From NCBI GenBank assembly GCA_963281255.1, contig OY725490.1:3348001-3412000 (forward strand): DNA of 64,000 nucleotides, given 5' to 3'. Below the pieces are notes generated by a model. It worked only from the letters and a program-made list of their open reading frames with translations. It made no database searches and was not told where the DNA came from. This document shows positions 1 to 10,487 of the stretch, piece after piece (position 1 is the first letter of the stretch; every line of letters starts with the position of its first letter). The DNA comes from Aphrocallistes beatrix. Its lineage: Eukaryota; Porifera; Hexactinellida; Sceptrulophora; Aphrocallistidae. The translations under genes and the position numbers were made by a program.

Positions 1-501
1 GATAAAATCAATATATCAAAGGTAATGAAGACAAATTATCCATGTTATTATCGTAGTCATATATTCAGGCAACCTGGAATAAATTGGTACGATCAGGTAT
101 CTGTACGCCAAAATTTTCCCTACACAGCTGATTGTAAAGTTCACAAAGGCACAGCGAACTGTACTATCGTAAACGGTGGGATTTTTGATTTTGCTTTTCC
201 AGACAAATTCTCCACTGGAGACTATAAGGCAATATCTTATCTGAGTGAACCGGTTACGGTGCATCAGTTCGGTTACGAAGTGGTTGAATCAACTAGAGTA
301 AGTCTCCATGAAGCAAACATTGACAAGTATGACGTCATCCTATTTCCTTCTTCTGGTAACATCACAAACCTAGACCCCATCTGCACCATACGCTTCTCCT
401 GTGACTTCAATCTAGCTTTCAGGATTCTGATGCCAGTCACTATATTTATCGTTTCCCTAGCAATGCTAACTCTAAGCCTGTTTTGTATACATAGAATATG
501 A
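1..501 (+). CDS. C-terminal exon of a single-pass membrane protein (partial at window edge)
   Basis: The reading frame is open from base 1 through the first in-frame ATG at 25 to a TGA at 499-501, so this is the 3' part of a gene that starts before the window. The 158 residues after that ATG form a Cys-containing segment, which looks extracellular. It holds one N-glycosylation sequon (NCT) and a second near the membrane (NIT). A hydrophobic helix follows at about residues 132-154 (ILMPVTIFIVSLAMLTLSLF) and then a very short basic tail (CIHRI). That layout fits a type I membrane protein ending just inside the membrane. I do not recognise the family. The sequence after the stop is AT-rich and looks like a 3' UTR. 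Confidence 0.6.
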   Translation, partial: DKINISKVMKTNYPCYYRSHIFRQPGINWYDQVSVRQNFPYTADCKVHKGTANCTIVNGGIFDFAFPDKFSTGDYKAISYLSEPVTVHQFGYEVVESTRVSLHEANIDKYDVILFPSSGNITNLDPICTIRFSCDFNLAFRILMPVTIFIVSLAMLTLSLFCIHRI

Positions 502-2345
502 TTTTCAGTTCAAGTGTTGTTTTACATATTATTATTATATATAAGTTAAATAAGATGTAGTATGTGTATGTTTGAATAATGAGATTAATTATTGTTGATA
601 ATGTGTGAATGAATATTAAAGCAGCCAATTAGAGTGTTATAAAATTGAGTATTTTAAGCATCAACATTGGTTACTTATAGTTAAATCCCCAAATGTTTGG
701 GCAAATTATTTTGACTGAGTACGAATTTGCTCTACAAACTCTCTAAATATCAATCTCGCAAAATAACGATACGTTTCGTATCAAGGCAGAAATAAGCTCG
801 CAAAAAAATGAGGATCCATCTGTTTCACATCTAAGGACTCAAATAATCAGAAATTTATGTAGAATGAGCACATCAGTAATAAATAGTGATCGACCGAAAG
901 TGTTTTTCGCCGACTATCGGTTTCGGAAAAATACTAATACCTATGATTATTAGCTGTGAGCATATGCGCCAAGTGTAGGTAATAATTTAAATTTACTGAT
1001 AACATCAGAACACGATATTTTAATTTAAATAGAATAGTAGATAGGTATTAATACTTGAAATTAAGTTCATATAAGGTAATTCAATACAGATATTTGATTC
1101 ATATCCTAACATTTTGTTAGTGTTGTTCTTAAGAAATGCAGATCATAAAAATACCATATAATTGCCGAAGCCATAACTCGGCGTCATTGCCGTATATTCG
1201 GCCGAAACTTATTTTGGTCGATCACTAGCAATAAAGCATGTCAACATTCAATCAGATTTCATGAGATCTATGCATCACACTTTAATACACATTTCTTAAA
1301 TATGGTCACTCGAGATAAGACAATGTAACATAAATACAAAGATGTATCCTTCTTTCCTTCCTCGATCTCAACTTATTCCTTATCCCAACTATTACATTGG
1401 ATCATATACTTAGGAAGCAATAATTTTTTCCCATTGATTCGTTTTATGACAGTAAAGAGATGCATTCAACTAAATTTTTAACACAAAAATGCAAACGATA
1501 AAACCTGAATCGAATGAATTATCAAGATTTCTTTGCTCTATGATTTGAAATGTTAGATACCCTCGCCTTATGTTTGATTATCTGATTAGTTCTTTCCTTT
1601 GATAATTGAATAATAAATCATTCTTCAAATCTACTAACATTTCTAATTGGCTACCTAATGGTAATTATAAGAAGCTATTGCCTCACAGAAAATAATTGGA
1701 ACACACGTAGTCTCAAATAAGGGAAATATTTGCGGATAATTAAGATAGAGGCATCAAAAGGATAGGATAAACTATATGTATGCTAAGGTTGTGCACTTTT
1801 CTCAGAAAAATAATTTAAAACGTGTTTATGGGAACATCATCAGAATTGTAAGTGATACTCTTTACACTGATTCTTGCAAGGTAGATTATTTGTAATAAGA
1901 CATCAGGTTTCTATTTCAGAGGGGATTAATTTATACTTTTGATTAACTCATTCACATCTCAAATGGATATGAGTACTTTGACACCATATTTACATATGCT
2001 GGTAATACATTCCTAAGCTTTATTGTGCTTTGTTAATTATTTAAGGCAGCTCATGTATTAGTTCAACCATCTTCTACCGCATCCCTAGTCCCAAATCTGC
2101 AAGTTACTGTGAGGCCTTATATGCAGTAGGCTATGGACAAACCCATTAATCATACACATATATATAATAGTTCAAAACGAAATTATGTTTGAGATGTTTT
2201 TAGATTGCTGCTGATTTATCTCATTTATTTCAAACGTATATAAGTTGAATTATATTTTCAAACTTTTCAAATTCCTTGTTTCAGATCTTATAGTATCTAG
2301 TTGAGCGTTTTGTAAATAAATGCGTTAACCCAATCAATCTAATAG
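502..2345. other. Non-coding stretch before the RAB28 exon
   Basis: I see no exon here. I looked for a Rab28 first exon carrying the P-loop (GDGASGKTS-like) and did not find one. The stretch is AT-rich single-copy-looking DNA, except for one arm of a foldback repeat family at about 1960-2140. Confidence 0.5.
1960..2140. repeat. Solo arm of the 19-kb foldback repeat family
   Basis: The tract contains the landmarks 'gctggtaatacattcctaag', 'accatcttctaccgcatccc' and 'gcagtaggctatgg' in the same order as the right arm of the foldback element at 19675-20005. Another arm, in the opposite orientation, lies at about 10938-11165. Confidence 0.75.
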
Positions 2346-2937
2346 GTTTTCTCAGAGTACGTATGGCGTCAAATATGAGCAGACGATCGGACTGGATTTC
2401 TTCTTGCAACAGTTCCAACTGGGAGGCAACACGCATGTGACACTACACGTGTGGGACATTGGAGGACAGAGTATTGGCGGATCCATGCTTCAAACATACC
2501 TGCAGGGAAGCGACATAGTACTACTCGTCTATGATGTTACGAATTACAATACTTTTGCAAATGTAAAGGATTGGTTGAGTGAAGTAAAGAAGGCATTTGG
2601 TGAGAAAACAAAGGATAAAAAGTATCCTATAGTAGCACTGGTGGCAAATAAGATTGATTTGGATTTTAAGGCTAACATTCCAAAGGAAAAACATCAAAAA
2701 TTCGCGAGAGATCACAGTTTAGAGAGCTGTCGATTATCTGCGAAAACGAACGACCAAGTCGAATTCTGTTTCAAGTGGCTAGCTTCCCTCGCGCTTAATA
2801 TTGAAACATCTAAATCAGAGGTAGAAGAGTGGAAGGGAGTGGTGAAGGCAGTGATGGTACAAGAGCCAATGGTGATGGATAGGCCTCAGATAGGAACGCA
2901 AGGACAAACTTCTAGTGTAGCTTGTTCTCTTCAGTAA
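2346..2937 (+). CDS. RAB28: Rab28-like small GTPase, terminal exon
   Basis: This exon encodes most of a Rab28-type GTPase. It opens with FSQSTYGVKYEQTIGLDFF (switch I region). It then has WDIGGQSIGG (G3/switch II, with the GGQ of Rab28), a long helix region, NKIDLD (G4) and SAKTND (G5), and ends in CSLQ, a CaaX farnesylation-type motif that is typical of Rab28 and unusual for Rabs. An ATG is not needed at the start because the frame continues upstream. The acceptor is either AG at 2344-2345 or 'ttttctcag' ending at 2355. The P-loop exon is not in the window, so either intron 1 is long and holds the gene at 1-501, or this copy is truncated. In animals Rab28 is linked to ciliary and intraflagellar traffic. 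Confidence 0.85.
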
Positions 2938-3677
2938 CTAATTCTCCCTTCTCACTTATTAATACTCATTATACAAATTTGATTTTAGTTTTTACTTTTT
3001 AAAATACGTCACTTATTATACAATTATACAATTTTATTTTGTTAATCCCAAAAAACCAGATGTCACAAAGAGATTTCACAAAAATTCTGTTCTAGTATTT
3101 TTCGATGAATATGACAATTTGAGAATTCCTATGCTGGTTAATATATTTATTGAGTTGACTTCCTTTAATCCTTCTGTTTGAATAAGTAATACAGAAGCCC
3201 TTAGCCATAGTATTACGTAGGTCATTAGTTTGTAAAAACCTTAACACGGACACCTATATACACGGATATCACGGTCCGTGACCTTAATAAGCATTTATCT
3301 ATTGTAATATCTGAATTTGATGTGTATGTGCTGTCCTGTGTGATTAAGAGGTGAATAAATAACTAAAAAGGTTTGATGAAGATTGCCGAATTATTACGAA
3401 AAATCATGAACCTCTTAGATAAAACTACTCCGATATTCCATAAAACGCACAATTTATTCAAATCATAAATTAATATCCGTCTTACAAATTTCCAGTAGTC
3501 TTTTGGTTAACATGTATTTAAACTCGCAGCAGAATTGCCATTTCAACATAACGCAATAGCTTCTAAGCTGTGAGATCAGCTAAATGAAAGAAAAATTATA
3601 TGACAATGCTATTTAAGTCACTGATAAAATAAATTCAGAGTTCTTCTTATGCGCATACAGCGTCATCTCTGGACTAG
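2938..3677. other. Intergenic stretch between RAB28 and MATE copy A
   Basis: AT-rich; it holds the RAB28 3' UTR. Nothing coding was recognised. Confidence 0.5.
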
Positions 3678-3685
3678 TATATAAG
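3678..3685 (+). promoter_or_regulatory. TATA-like box of MATE copy A
   Basis: TATATAAG lies 35-42 nt before the ATG at 3720. A start site about 30 nt downstream would leave an extremely short 5' leader. MATE B and C have a TATAAATG at a matching distance, which supports a real core promoter. Confidence 0.45.
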
Positions 3686-3719
3686 TTAAATAATCTAATA
3701 AAATATATCAAACGAACAA

Positions 3720-5282
3720 ATGAAGAGATTGGTTAAATATTATTGGATGCTAGAAGAGATCATCTTCCTTACAATATTAGCTATACCTCCGTCAGTCTTG
3801 AGTTTATCAGAAGGAATACAGATTAAGATAAGCAATGTTTTTATTGGAAGAAATTCTGGAGAAAATGTAGAGCAAATGCTGAGTGCTCTGTTCATCGGAC
3901 AGGTTGTAACAACTTTTACAGCTTACACGATTTCTGAAGGAATCTCTGTGTATGTTAACATCTTGTGTTCTCAAGCATACGGAGCTAAACAATACAAATT
4001 AGTGGGATTGTATTTCTACAGAGCTCTCTTTATGGCAGCTCTAACAGTCTTCCCACTTTCTACACTATTCATGAGTGTACGTCCTATCGTGTACTCGTTC
4101 ACTCAAGATCCAGAACTAGCCTATCATGCTGGGAGCTACACTTCCACCTTCTGTCTCGGACTGCCTGCTTATTTCTATTTCAAAATTGCACTACGCTTCC
4201 TACAAGCACAGAATATTGTGTGGCCTCCATTGCTCTATCTTTTGCTAGGAAACATCCTCAATGGAATTCTACAATATGTCCTGATAGTCCAATACAACAC
4301 GAGTCTAGCTGGAGCAGCAGGAGGTTACGTCATCAGCTTATATCTCATTGCACTATTATTCTATGCACAAATCAGGTTCACACGTGTACATCTAACCACT
4401 TATGTCAGCTGGAGTGTAGAAATCGTCGGAGAGTGGTATCACACAGCCAAGTACACACTATCTCCAATGTTACAAACCTTTTCCGCAATCATGTCTTCAA
4501 ATTTAATTCCACTTATCCTTTTGGGTTTTGTCTTTCAAGACACAGCACAGTTAGCAGTTTATACAATCCTATACTCTATATGGTTTGTATTTAGTCTCTT
4601 TTCAATCGGACTCTCAAGTGCGATCACTGTTCGTGTCGGAAATTTATTGGGAGCATATGAACCTAAAAAGGCATTTCGAGCCGCAATCTTTTCACTATTT
4701 TATGGCGGATCTGTCTTATTGCTTATAACCATATCGTTGTTCTTTTCCAGTCAATTTCTGAGTCACCTATTTACAGCAGATCCCACATTTGCAAGCAATC
4801 TTACATTCAACATAAGATGCATGTGCTTCATTATTATGAGTGACATTGAGCAGTTCTCACAGGGCATAATGAATGCATGCTGCATGCAAGGAATTCAAGC
4901 ATTTATCAAGTTTGTGGTTAGAACGATTCTCAATATCGTTATTTCTATTATTCTCACATATTTCGTTTGGTGGAAAGCTGTTAGTATTTTCGTTTCAATG
5001 GGTGTATGCAGTATATCCGTATCTGCGATTGCACTAGGAATCACCATAAGTCGTAGCTGGAAATGCATTGCTCAACGAGTTACCGAAAATGCTCAAAATA
5101 AAGATTTCGAGGAAATGACAGTCAATAAAAGATGGAAAATTGTGAGTTCACAAAATGGAAATAAAAAGAAATTGTATAGAAGTGGTAAATATAAAGTAAT
5201 TATTATCGCTAGGTATTGCCTCTGTTTCGTGATAGGGAGTCTAATGTTTGCAACTAAGGCTCTCTTCCAAATATTCTACTAA
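3720..5282 (+). CDS. MATE-family multidrug/toxin extrusion transporter, copy A
   Basis: This is a single-exon gene of 520 residues. It is predicted to be a 12- to 13-helix MATE antiporter, the family that exports organic cations across the plasma membrane. Family landmarks are LCSQAYGAKQY (the 'SQ.YG' motif after TM2), QDPELAYHAGSYT, FLQAQN after TM5, AGAAGGYVISLY in TM6, AITVRVGNLLGA in TM8 and QGIMNACCMQG in TM10. The segment after TM12 (about residues 450-495) is basic, and a last hydrophobic helix ends the protein, as in animal MATE1-type proteins. The acidic residues usual in TM7 and TM8 of animal MATEs seem absent, while a TM10 glutamate (SDIEQFS) is kept. The alignment is from memory. 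The C-terminal third differs most from the other copies. Confidence 0.9.
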   Translation: MKRLVKYYWMLEEIIFLTILAIPPSVLSLSEGIQIKISNVFIGRNSGENVEQMLSALFIGQVVTTFTAYTISEGISVYVNILCSQAYGAKQYKLVGLYFYRALFMAALTVFPLSTLFMSVRPIVYSFTQDPELAYHAGSYTSTFCLGLPAYFYFKIALRFLQAQNIVWPPLLYLLLGNILNGILQYVLIVQYNTSLAGAAGGYVISLYLIALLFYAQIRFTRVHLTTYVSWSVEIVGEWYHTAKYTLSPMLQTFSAIMSSNLIPLILLGFVFQDTAQLAVYTILYSIWFVFSLFSIGLSSAITVRVGNLLGAYEPKKAFRAAIFSLFYGGSVLLLITISLFFSSQFLSHLFTADPTFASNLTFNIRCMCFIIMSDIEQFSQGIMNACCMQGIQAFIKFVVRTILNIVISIILTYFVWWKAVSIFVSMGVCSISVSAIALGITISRSWKCIAQRVTENAQNKDFEEMTVNKRWKIVSSQNGNKKKLYRSGKYKVIIIARYCLCFVIGSLMFATKALFQIFY

Positions 5283-5882
5283 AGAATATACGTATTTTGT
5301 GAACATATGTGTCAATTATGAGATTAATTTTGGTGATTAAAGTATACTATTTGTGATTATTGTTTTAGCATTGCCAAAAACTTAACAAATCAACATCTTT
5401 TTTTGTCTAAAATAGGTTGTTTTTTTGTAATTTTCTAATTTTTAGCTCTTTGGTGAAATTTAATCTTGATATAATTGTATAATAATGTATTTTTGCCACT
5501 TGAATAAAATACAGAGTACGGGTTTATTGTTGGGCATTATATTGAGTAGGCTATGCTCTAACAAAATTTGTGAAAAGAATAACAAATCTGATACAACACC
5601 AACAAAATTAGTGAAAAGTTTGACAATATTAATAGAACATCTAACAAATCTAATTATAAATTTAGTGAAATATCTCGCGAAATCATTAAACGAAAGCAGA
5701 ATACTGATATTCGGTTAGAAACCGTTCATTTTCAACCTTGATAGATATATAGAGATCGAATTCTCGAACATTTTGAGTTTTGAACTGAGAAAATTATGTC
5801 TTTGTTACTTACTATCATTCAAGTACAATAAAATAATTAAAATAAAAAATCAGAACAAACATATACTACTCGAAAGGTAATA
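5283..5882. other. Intergenic stretch downstream of MATE A
   Basis: AT-rich 3' flank. A 77-codon open frame at 5485-5718 has low-complexity Asn/Leu/Lys composition and no recognisable domain, so I do not call it a gene. Confidence 0.4.
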
Positions 5883-6060
5883 ATCTAAGGAATGGTTCCC
5901 AACCTGGGGGCCATGGGCCGCTTAGTGGTCCACAGAGGACATCAGGGGGTCAAATGATTATAAATTTTGTATTGCGACTAATAGAAGGGAGTCCACAGAA
6001 TATAGGAATAATTGCTAAGGGGTTCACAGCCAAAAAGGATTGAAAACCGCTGATCTAAGG
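5883..6060. mobile_element. Short hAT-like MITE with 8-bp target duplication
   Basis: The 162-bp element at 5891-6052 starts 'aatggttcccaacctggggg' and ends 'attgaaaaccgctg'. It is flanked by identical 8-bp copies of ATCTAAGG at 5883-5890 and 6053-6060. Ends of the type (C)AGTGGTTCCCAACC with 8-bp duplications are characteristic of non-autonomous hAT elements. Confidence 0.85.
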
Positions 6061-6589
6061 TATATAAAAGGAATTGAATTAAATTACCTTTTGAGATATA
6101 GAATTGGGCCTGAAATTTATTGAATGCACTACTAATTATTTATAAAGCAATTTGATTTATCTAAATACTAATGTAAGTCGAACAAATTAATCGTATTATT
6201 TGTGTTAATCTTTTTATAAATTAATTTTGTCAGTAGCTTTATAAATTACAGAAGAGTCGTATAATTGATTGGCTGCAATGAGTCAATCATTTTCAGTCTC
6301 AAAAGAATGATGAGTATGCATTGAAACTTCCATTTATACTCTGCCAAAGGATGCATCGTATTCAAAGTTAAAAATACTCGATGCTGAATGGTCAAATAAT
6401 AGAGCGTCATTTTTTCTGGATAAAATGTTAAAATATAGCTTCAAAAACACAAAATTGTCACTCAGCGCATAAAAATACCTCCCTATACACCCAGATTATA
6501 ATTCTGAACCTGTCAGTTGTTCCAAAAGTCTGGGAGTTTTAATCATATCAAGGATTTTTTGTATGTCTGTTTGTCCGAAATGATTGAAG

Positions 6590-8340
6590 AATTGACAAAA
6601 TTGGCATGTACACGTATCTTAATTTCATCATAGTGTATAACAATAAAAAAGATTATGTGCATATTTTCACACCTTTACATACATATTTTCACAACATTTG
6701 ATGAATTTTGAAAAATATGCTAGAGACTAGCTTCCAATGGTTGACATGGGGTTTTTAGGGGTAAAGGTTTCCAAAATAATATTTTCGAATCTGTATGATA
6801 GATTATTTGTTTACTTTTGTTTGCAATAGATACATAAAGTAAACAAATTCCAAAAATAGGTTAGAGACTAGCTTTCAACAGTTGACCTGATATTTTCACC
6901 ACCAAACCACCAGGGAAACAGAATCGTTTATGATGTACTATCAAAAGAAGAATCAAAATAGTGTTCGTAGAGAAGATTTCATAAAACGGGAAGTTAATAA
7001 AACTCAAATGTTAAATAATGTAGTCAGTTTATTTATAAACCCTTCACAAACGGGATGGGGGTGTGCTTCCAACTTATTGTGAGAATACACATTGTTATTG
7101 AGTTACGGTACTTGATGTTACATTTTGTGCTGGTTCATCATGACGTTAACATATTAAAACGAGCTTAAAATTGTAGAGTCATCCATCTGAACATTTCATC
7201 AATCACATGTTCACTTCTATCTCTTCTTATTCGTAAGAGACTAAATTTCGAATATTTAAAATATGATGACGTGACATAATTTTTTAGGACAATAAGTTTG
7301 CGATGCGAAGTCAGAACGGATTGAGAATAAGATTTTGTTAAAATACACCTTTAATATTATTTTCAAGCTGATACAATGAAAACTGCCGATTTTCGATCTT
7401 TATGCCGACTCGGGGCCATAGCCAAAAGACTCCCACATGCCAAAAATCAGCTTTCTACGCCTGGCAGTTTCTTCAATCAATTCGTTACATATATATATAT
7501 ATATATATACGTATATATATATATATATCCTTACTATTAAAACTCGATTAATGTTTGTTTGTTTGTTTGTGTATATATACATATATATACGTATATATAT
7601 ATACAAGCACGCTTCGCTTGCTTGCGCTGCGCGGCTTGCAGACACTGCTCCGCAGAGTCGCCCTGCGGGCGCCTGGAGTCACTCAATCAAACTTATTTTG
7701 GATTTTTTTTCCTTTAAATAAATATTGTAAACAAAGGTCGACGAATAATTTCACATGGATCCGAAAATATAATATTCAAAATCTACAGCACTAAAAACCC
7801 CACGTCAACCGTTGGAAGCTAGACTCTAGCCCATTTTTGTAATTTGTTTACTTTATGTATCTATTGCAAACAAAAGTAAACAAATTGATCATCAAATTTA
7901 CTCGAAAATATGATATTCGAAATCTACACCCCTGAAAACCCCATATCAACCGTTTAAAGCAAGTTTCTGGCATATTTTTGAGATTTGTTTACTTTATGTA
8001 TCTAATGTAAACAAAAGTAAACAAATAATTTATCATATAGATCTGAAAATATGATATTCGAAATCTACACCCCTAAAAACCCCATGTCACCCGTTGGAAG
8101 CTAGTCTCTAGCATTATTTTCAAAATTCATCAAATGGTGTGAAAATATGCAGATAATCGGCCAATTTTGTCCAGTCCCTTAGGTGACCGTTATATATATC
8201 TGTAACGAATTGATTGAAGAAACTGTCAGGCCCAGAAAGCTGATTTTTGGCATGTGGGAGTCTTTTGGCTATGGGTCCAGTAAGTTCTGAGCTCAGACAA
8301 AAATGTCGACTCATCATGGAATTATGACGTCATTGTCACA
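6590..8340. repeat. Large composite inverted repeat around an AT microsatellite
   Basis: The left arm (about 6690-6910) carries 'agagactagcttccaatggt' and 'aatagatacataaagtaaac'. The right side (about 7690-8110) carries the reverse complement as about three tandem units of 125-135 bp containing 'ttactttatgtatctattgc'. An outer pair, around 'atagccaaaagactcccaca' at 7419 and its complement near 8250, also faces inward. Single pieces of the family recur at 11210-11345, 30330-30545, 35315-35465 and 44872-45303. The centre holds a (TA)n/(TATACG)n microsatellite at about 7485-7605 and a GC-rich 'cttgcgctgcgcggcttgca' segment. Confidence 0.7.
7485..7605. repeat. AT-rich microsatellite with TTTG run
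   Basis: Alternating TA tracts with a few ACG interruptions flank a TTTG tetramer run at about 7553-7570. The Tyr/Ile-rich open frames here are only translations of the repeat. Confidence 0.9.
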
Positions 8341-8879
8341 TTTTTAAAAGTTAAGCAATACAGTTATTCGAGCATAACTCAGCCATTATAGGAGATAGAA
8401 GGCTGAAATTTTAATAGAATCTGTATCCTAACACGTCTCACATATGATGCAACTATCTTCAAAAAATGATGACTCATCACTTTGTTATGAGGTCATCATT
8501 ACTCATCAAAATTTTAAAAATTGATAAATTTGGTGATTTTTGAGCGATGTCGATTATAACAGTAGGACAGACCTATTTAGAGATGTTATTTCCCTTATAA
8601 TTCATCAATGTGACCCCAGGTTTCATATCTCTATGACTTCCCAATTCTTCACACACACAAAAAATCCTAGCATTTTAAAATATAAGATTATTCAGGTATA
8701 AATCGTTGCTAAAGAAGCAACTTAATATATGAGTATAAGGTAAGATACTTCTAAGATACGGCTTTTTATTTTAATTTAATCATTCATAAATTGTATTAAC
8801 ATACATTTGAAATTGTAAACACCAATAATTTAAGGATTATGTGGGTTTAAGAGCAGCACAGACACTCAGAAATTTATGA

Positions 8880-10445
8880 CTAAGATAGTTGAAAAGTAAC
8901 AAAAACAAAAACAAACACCAGAATCCCTACCACGAAACAGAGACAATACCTTCCGATTTCATATACTTTCGAATTATACATGCTACTTCTACACATGTTC
9001 ATATGCTTGAAGCTCTGTAAACACCCATTCTGTGGTCTCGTGTCTAATTCATCCTCCAAATTAATCATTTGAGTATTTTCAGAAACATTGTGTGCAATGC
9101 TTTCCCAGTTACGGAATGAAATGATCATTATTGCAATCAAGAAGCATAATAGAGCACAGATGCCATTTGAAATGATGATACTAATAGCTTTCCATTGAAC
9201 AAAATGCGTAAACAAGATGGCAATCGAAATAGTCAGAATTGTTTTTATCATAAATCTAATGAATGCTTGAAGCTTTTGCATACAACACGAATTCATTATC
9301 CCTTGTGAGAGCAGTTCAATGTCCGCTATCATGACGAAACTCACACATTTTATGCTATATTCAAGGTTACTAGCAAACGTTGGATCCGTTGTGAAGAGAT
9401 GACTTAGAAATTGACTTGAGACAAACAGCGATGAGCAGAGTAGCAATAAAAAGGTTTCGCCATAAAATAGAGAAAAAATAGCAGCCCGAAATGCCCTCTT
9501 TGGTTCATTAGCACCTAATAAATTCCCAACACGGACGGTGATCGCACTTGCAAATCCATTTGCAACGAGGCCAAATATAAACCATATAGAATAGAAGATT
9601 GAGTATATAGCTATCTGTGTGCTGTCTTGATATACAAGACCCAAAAGGATAAGTGGAATTAAATTTGAAGATATGATTGCGGAAAAGGTTTGTAATATAG
9701 GAAATAGTGTGTATCTAGCTGTGTGATACCACTCTCCGATTAGTTCTACACTCCAGCTGACATAAGTGGTTAGATGTACACGTGTGAACCTGATTTGTGC
9801 ATAGAATAATAGTGCAATGAGATATAAGCTGATGACGTAACCTCCTGCTGCTCCAGCTAGACTCGTGTTGTATTGGACTATCAGGACATATTGTAGAATT
9901 CCATTGAGGATGTTTCCTAGCAAAAGATAGAGCAATGGAGGCCACACAATATTCTGTGCTTGTAGGAAGCGTAGTGCAATTTTGAAATAGAAATAAGCAG
10001 GCAGTCCGAAACAGAAGGTGGAAGTGTAGCTCCCAGCATGATAGGCTAGTTCTCGATCTTGAGTGAACGAGTACACGATAGGACGTACACTCATGAATAG
10101 TGTAGAAAGTGGGAAGACTGTTAGAGCTGCCATGAAGAGAGCTCTGTAGAAATACAATCCCACTAATTTGTATTGTTTAGCTCCGTATGCTTGAGAACAT
10201 AGAATGTTAACGTACACTGTAAGTCCTTGTGATATTGGGTAAGAAGTGAAAGCTGTTACTACTTGCCCGATAAATAGGGCGCTTAACATTTTTTCAAAAT
10301 TTTCCCCTGAACTTCTCCCAATGAAGATATTGCTCATTTTTATCTGTATTCCTTCTGTTAGGCAAACGATAGACGGTGGTATGGCTAATATAGTGAGGAA
10401 GATGATTTCTTCTACTAACCAGTAGTATTCGGGAAATATTTTCAT
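8880..10445 (-). CDS. MATE-family transporter, copy B
   Basis: An intact single-exon gene of 521 residues on the minus strand. It has the same MATE landmarks as copy A (LCSQAYGAKQY, AITVRVGNLLGA), and the TM10 glutamate is present (ADIELLS). The last 170 residues form a second sequence type, with LVYQDSTQIAIYSIFYS and a divergent C-tail, shared only with copy C. B and C differ at only about nine amino acids. The duplicated unit spans about 8690-10487 and 13543-15333, so it runs from about 190 bp past the stop to just behind the TATA box. B has DRELAYH and FCFGLP where C has DPELAYH and FCLGLP. Confidence 0.9.
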   Translation of the reverse strand: MKIFPEYYWLVEEIIFLTILAIPPSIVCLTEGIQIKMSNIFIGRSSGENFEKMLSALFIGQVVTAFTSYPISQGLTVYVNILCSQAYGAKQYKLVGLYFYRALFMAALTVFPLSTLFMSVRPIVYSFTQDRELAYHAGSYTSTFCFGLPAYFYFKIALRFLQAQNIVWPPLLYLLLGNILNGILQYVLIVQYNTSLAGAAGGYVISLYLIALLFYAQIRFTRVHLTTYVSWSVELIGEWYHTARYTLFPILQTFSAIISSNLIPLILLGLVYQDSTQIAIYSIFYSIWFIFGLVANGFASAITVRVGNLLGANEPKRAFRAAIFSLFYGETFLLLLCSSLFVSSQFLSHLFTTDPTFASNLEYSIKCVSFVMIADIELLSQGIMNSCCMQKLQAFIRFMIKTILTISIAILFTHFVQWKAISIIISNGICALLCFLIAIMIISFRNWESIAHNVSENTQMINLEDELDTRPQNGCLQSFKHMNMCRSSMYNSKVYEIGRYCLCFVVGILVFVFVFVTFQLS

Positions 10446-10478
10446 TTCATATATTTAGTTGTACGTTGGAAAATTTTA

Positions 10479-10486
10479 CATTTATA
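10479..10486 (-). promoter_or_regulatory. TATA-like box of MATE copy B
   Basis: On the minus strand TATAAATG lies 34-41 nt before the ATG at 10445. The same box precedes copy C at 15325-15332. B/C similarity ends immediately upstream of it. Confidence 0.45.
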
Positions 10487-10487
10487 T

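Noticed and set aside
4220-4594. Open frame MASIALSFARKHPQW... inside MATE A, repeated in all MATE copies
   Set aside because: It is an out-of-frame shadow kept open because the underlying MATE block is conserved.
5485-5718. 77-codon open frame after MATE A
   Set aside because: Low-complexity composition, no family, no second copy.
7510-7690. Possible Helitron start (TC followed by CTTACTATTAAAACTC after an AT run) and GC hairpin-like end
   Set aside because: The start recurs near 44090 in inverse orientation, but I could not find a matching CTRR end with hairpin at a fixed distance, so the assignment is too weak.
7400-7794. Tyr/Ile-rich open frames
   Set aside because: Translations of a TA/TATACG microsatellite.
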